Assembly (NCBI GenBank): GCA_023430325.1 | Contig: JAEZAU010000201.1 | Span: 1 to 17,096 of the forward strand | DNA length: 17,096 bases | Direction: 5' to 3' | Source: Bacteroidota bacterium | GTDB lineage: Bacteria; Bacteroidota; Bacteroidia; Flavobacteriales_F; PHOS-HE28 | In this document: piece by piece, positions 15,106 to 17,096 of the stretch | Layout: the number at the start of each line of letters is the position of its first letter | Numbering within the stretch: the stretch's first letter is position 1 | Made by a program: the position numbers and the translations under genes | The notes under the pieces: model-generated | Seen by the model: the letters and a program-made list of their open reading frames with translations, nothing else | Told to the model about the DNA's origin: nothing | Database searches by the model: none

Positions 15106-15752
15106 AGCTTCACACCATAGGCCAGATCGCCGGCATCGCCCAGCCCGGGCACTATGTAGGCCTGCGCAGTCATTTCCTCATCGATGGCACCTATCCAGAA
15201 GCGGGTGCCTGCCGGCAGATGCGATCGCGCATGGTCCAGTCCTTCGGCGCTGGCAATGGCGGAGACCACATGCAGCGCACGCGGCCTGCCGCGACGCAAC
15301 ATGGCGCGGTAGCAATGGATCATGCTCCTGCCTGTGGCCAGCATCGGATCGATCATGATCAACACACGATCATCCAGCGATGGGCTGGAGAGATATTCCA
15401 CTTCGATATCGAAGGCATCCTCGCCTTTCCGGTGTTTGCGATAGGCGGAGATGAAAGCACTGTCCGCCCGATCGAAGTAGTTCAACATCCCTTGATGCAA
15501 CGGCAGGCCTGCACGCAGTATCGTGGCCAGCACCGGTTGTTCGGCAAGCAACTTCGTATGGGCCACGCCTAGCGGGGTCACCACTTCCTGTTCGCGATAT
15601 TCCAGGACCTTGCTCAATTCTATGGCGATGGCCTCGCCGATGCGTTCCATGTTCCGGCGGAAACGCATTGGGTCCTTTTGCACCTCGGCATCACGCAGTT
15701 CGGCCATGAACTGGTTCACCACGCTGGGTTGCTTCACAAGTTCCATCACCAT
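15102..15752 (-). CDS. upp: Uracil phosphoribosyltransferase
   Basis: Upp salvages uracil by joining it to PRPP, giving UMP and pyrophosphate in the cytoplasm. In 216 residues the family landmarks are all present: ILRAGLPL (78-85), the PRPP-binding loop IDPMLATGRS (134-143), and the C-terminal uracil-binding stretch YIVPGLGDAGDLAYG (199-213). The length is normal. The start at 15752 is 4 bases after the stop of the FemAB-like gene, and the end overlaps the membrane-protein gene by 4 bases. The YjjG-like nucleotidase two genes downstream acts on the same class of nucleotides, so the two may cooperate. Confidence 0.95.
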   Translation of the reverse strand: MVMELVKQPSVVNQFMAELRDAEVQKDPMRFRRNMERIGEAIAIELSKVLEYREQEVVTPLGVAHTKLLAEQPVLATILRAGLPLHQGMLNYFDRADSAFISAYRKHRKGEDAFDIEVEYLSSPSLDDRVLIMIDPMLATGRSMIHCYRAMLRRGRPRALHVVSAIASAEGLDHARSHLPAGTRFWIGAIDEEMTAQAYIVPGLGDAGDLAYGVKL

Positions 15753-15756
15753 GGCT

Positions 15757-16665
15757 TCAGTTCTTGATCCACCTTAAGAAGATGGGAAGGCGGTTGAATT
15801 GCAGCCGTAAATATATCCGCGATCCGGCACCAAAGCCGGAATTGAACCTTGCCACCGATGGCGTGTTCGATCCTGCGAAGTCCAGAAGGAGGCCCGATCC
15901 AGCGTTCGCAGCGATGTATCCATCCACGATACGGAACATGCCGAACAACTCTTTACCCACGTCATCGGCGGCGGATTTGAAGAAGATGGACCTGCCTTCC
16001 CATTCCATGAAACACGCCGCTGCGTGAAGTGCTCCGTTCTTACGAATACCCAGTATCCTGCATTGGTCCATCTCGATCGCGGCTCCGATGAGCTCCTCCA
16101 TCACCAGATGATCGCTGTTCGTTCCACTGTTGAACCGTCTGGCGGTAGTACGTTGATAAAGCTGGCGGAATTCACGAGCTGTGATATCAGCCACCAGGGA
16201 TGGACCGGCGAGCACCTTCTTCAAGTTCCGTTTCGTTCCGGTGGAATAACCTGCGCTTATCTGCTCATAGGATCCTTCAAGAGGCAGCACTTGTTGATCC
16301 AGCGGCGATGTCTTCATTCCTGGAACGTGCAACCCGGCCATTGCTTCATTGAGAGCGATGTCAGCGAACTTGAAACTCTTCGGGATCGCATGGAGGAATG
16401 CCTGGCCCAGATCATTCGAATAATGCTCCGCGAAGACCCCGAGCTGTTGGGTTCCGTAGGGCTGGAAGAGATAGCTTATGCCGAGCCTGCTGCGCCGGGT
16501 GAGCGGCATCATGGCCGAGCGCTCCTTATCAATGAGCGCCTGCCAGCCCGGTGCACCGATGTCAAGCACCCGACTTTGCGCATACCACATCCTGTTGGCG
16601 CATTGTAACAGCTGGCGGTCCCACCATTGCTTGTCGATCCGATCGTGAGCCAGATGTTCGATCAT
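15757..16665 (-). CDS. FemAB/GNAT-like acyl- or aminoacyltransferase
   Basis: The 302-residue protein resembles FemAB-related GNAT-fold transferases of Bacteroidota. It has an N-terminal stretch with YLFQPYGTQQLGVFAEHY (about 65-82), a middle region with YSTGTKRNLKKV, a central GNAT-like core with CRILGIRKNGALHAAACFMEW, and the end LLLDFAGSNTPSVARFNSGFGA, where related proteins carry D-F-x-G-S...G-x-x-x-F-x-x-x-F-G. Such proteins transfer an acyl or amino acid group in cell-wall or glycan assembly; donor and acceptor are unknown. It overlaps the deacetylase gene by 4 bases (ATGA), which fits a joint role in polysaccharide or envelope modification. Confidence 0.72.
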   Translation of the reverse strand: MIEHLAHDRIDKQWWDRQLLQCANRMWYAQSRVLDIGAPGWQALIDKERSAMMPLTRRSRLGISYLFQPYGTQQLGVFAEHYSNDLGQAFLHAIPKSFKFADIALNEAMAGLHVPGMKTSPLDQQVLPLEGSYEQISAGYSTGTKRNLKKVLAGPSLVADITAREFRQLYQRTTARRFNSGTNSDHLVMEELIGAAIEMDQCRILGIRKNGALHAAACFMEWEGRSIFFKSAADDVGKELFGMFRIVDGYIAANAGSGLLLDFAGSNTPSVARFNSGFGAGSRIYLRLQFNRLPIFLRWIKN

Positions 16666-17096
16666 GGAGCGGCTTTGTCGATCACTTCATGGAACGCCTC
16701 CGGCCAGCCTTTCCAGTCACCATGGCCACTAAGAAAACGATCATGCCATACGCTGATGAAGGTTCCGTTCACGGCGCGTACTTCAGCCGCCATATGAAGC
16801 ATGGGAGCCTTGGCTTCAGATGCACGCATCTTCATTCTATCGTGGAAAGCACTGTCCATGGTGGCGAACGGATGGAGCATCAATTTCGTCTCACGCTCCT
16901 GTTCCAGATCGTACCACGGGAAGGGTGTACATGTCCCTGCCCTGAACCCTGGCCGATCGCTGAAACCCATGGAATGCTCTTCCTCCATTCCGATACTTTC
17001 CAGATAACGCAGAGTGGAGGGCATCTTCCAACGGAGGAAATGCTGCCGGCTCCTGGTCACTCTCTTTGAAGCGATCTTTTCGAGCTGTTCCTTTTC
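16662..17096 (-). CDS. Polysaccharide deacetylase-like protein, C-terminal part (runs off right edge)
   Basis: The frame is open to the window edge, so only the last 144 residues are visible. They contain SRQHFLRW, a later SMGFSDRPGFRAGTCTPFPWYDLEQE, a segment LMLHPFATMDSAF, and near the end NGTFISVWHDRFLSG followed by WKGWPEAF. This matches the C-terminal half of Bacteroidota NodB-type polysaccharide deacetylases, where G-F-R-x-G-T-C-x-P-F and the late S-x-W-H form the active-site strands. The catalytic Asp and His-x-x-x-His of the first half lie outside the window. It is the most upstream visible gene of the minus-strand operon. Confidence 0.72.
   Translation of the reverse strand, partial: EKEQLEKIASKRVTRSRQHFLRWKMPSTLRYLESIGMEEEHSMGFSDRPGFRAGTCTPFPWYDLEQERETKLMLHPFATMDSAFHDRMKMRASEAKAPMLHMAAEVRAVNGTFISVWHDRFLSGHGDWKGWPEAFHEVIDKAAP

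Noticed and set aside
16024..17069. Long plus-strand frames opposite the deacetylase and FemAB-like genes
   Set aside because: The minus-strand frames have family motifs and tight operon overlaps; the plus-strand translations have none.

Overview
The window looks like a chromosomal segment of a Bacteroidota bacterium, most likely a member of the Flavobacteriales with a GC content in the mid-50s. The evidence is proteins ending in type IX secretion (T9SS) C-terminal sorting domains, several promoters of the Bacteroidota type (TTTG, 19 bases, TAnnTTTG), and an rsfS-ftsH-DUF2007-cdsA-psd order that I recall from this phylum. Translation is compact, with many 4-base ATGA/GTGA overlaps and several non-AUG starts. 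Two genes run off the window, one at each end.

Positions 1-6471 (minus strand) hold a secreted-protein region. A delta-60 repeat propeller protein runs off the left edge. It is translationally coupled to a large gene that is split by one extra base at about 3469-3471 into a metzincin-like zinc protease half and a beta-helix plus T9SS half. A separate SBBP-repeat propeller with a T9SS tail lies upstream of that. A 2H-phosphoesterase-like protein (6471-7019), lacking the second catalytic His at its usual place, is followed by a divergently transcribed alpha/beta hydrolase (7148-7957).

Positions 7958-8526 contain a perfect bidirectional hairpin terminator, the short ribosomal protein gene rpmH with a textbook Bacteroidota promoter, and about 370 bases without a gene. 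That gap carries a 98-base nested inverted repeat that I cannot assign to a known element. birA (biotin protein ligase, minus) is divergent from the plus-strand housekeeping cluster rsfS, ftsH, a DUF2007 gene, cdsA, psd and a small lipoprotein (9349-13996). This cluster joins ribosome silencing, membrane proteolysis and phosphatidylethanolamine synthesis.

Positions 13988-17096 (minus strand) form one tightly overlapping operon, read from right to left: the C-terminal part of a polysaccharide deacetylase, a FemAB/GNAT-like transferase, uracil phosphoribosyltransferase (upp), a small membrane protein and a YjjG-like pyrimidine nucleotidase. It meets the plus-strand lipoprotein gene tail to tail with a 9-base overlap.

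Most of the window is ordinary chromosome. I saw no CRISPR array, transposase, integrase, rRNA or tRNA, and nothing I would call a new defence or mobile system. The points most worth a second look are the split secreted protease with its AT-rich, GATC-poor coding region, the structured intergenic element next to rpmH, and the altered catalytic motif of the 2H protein.
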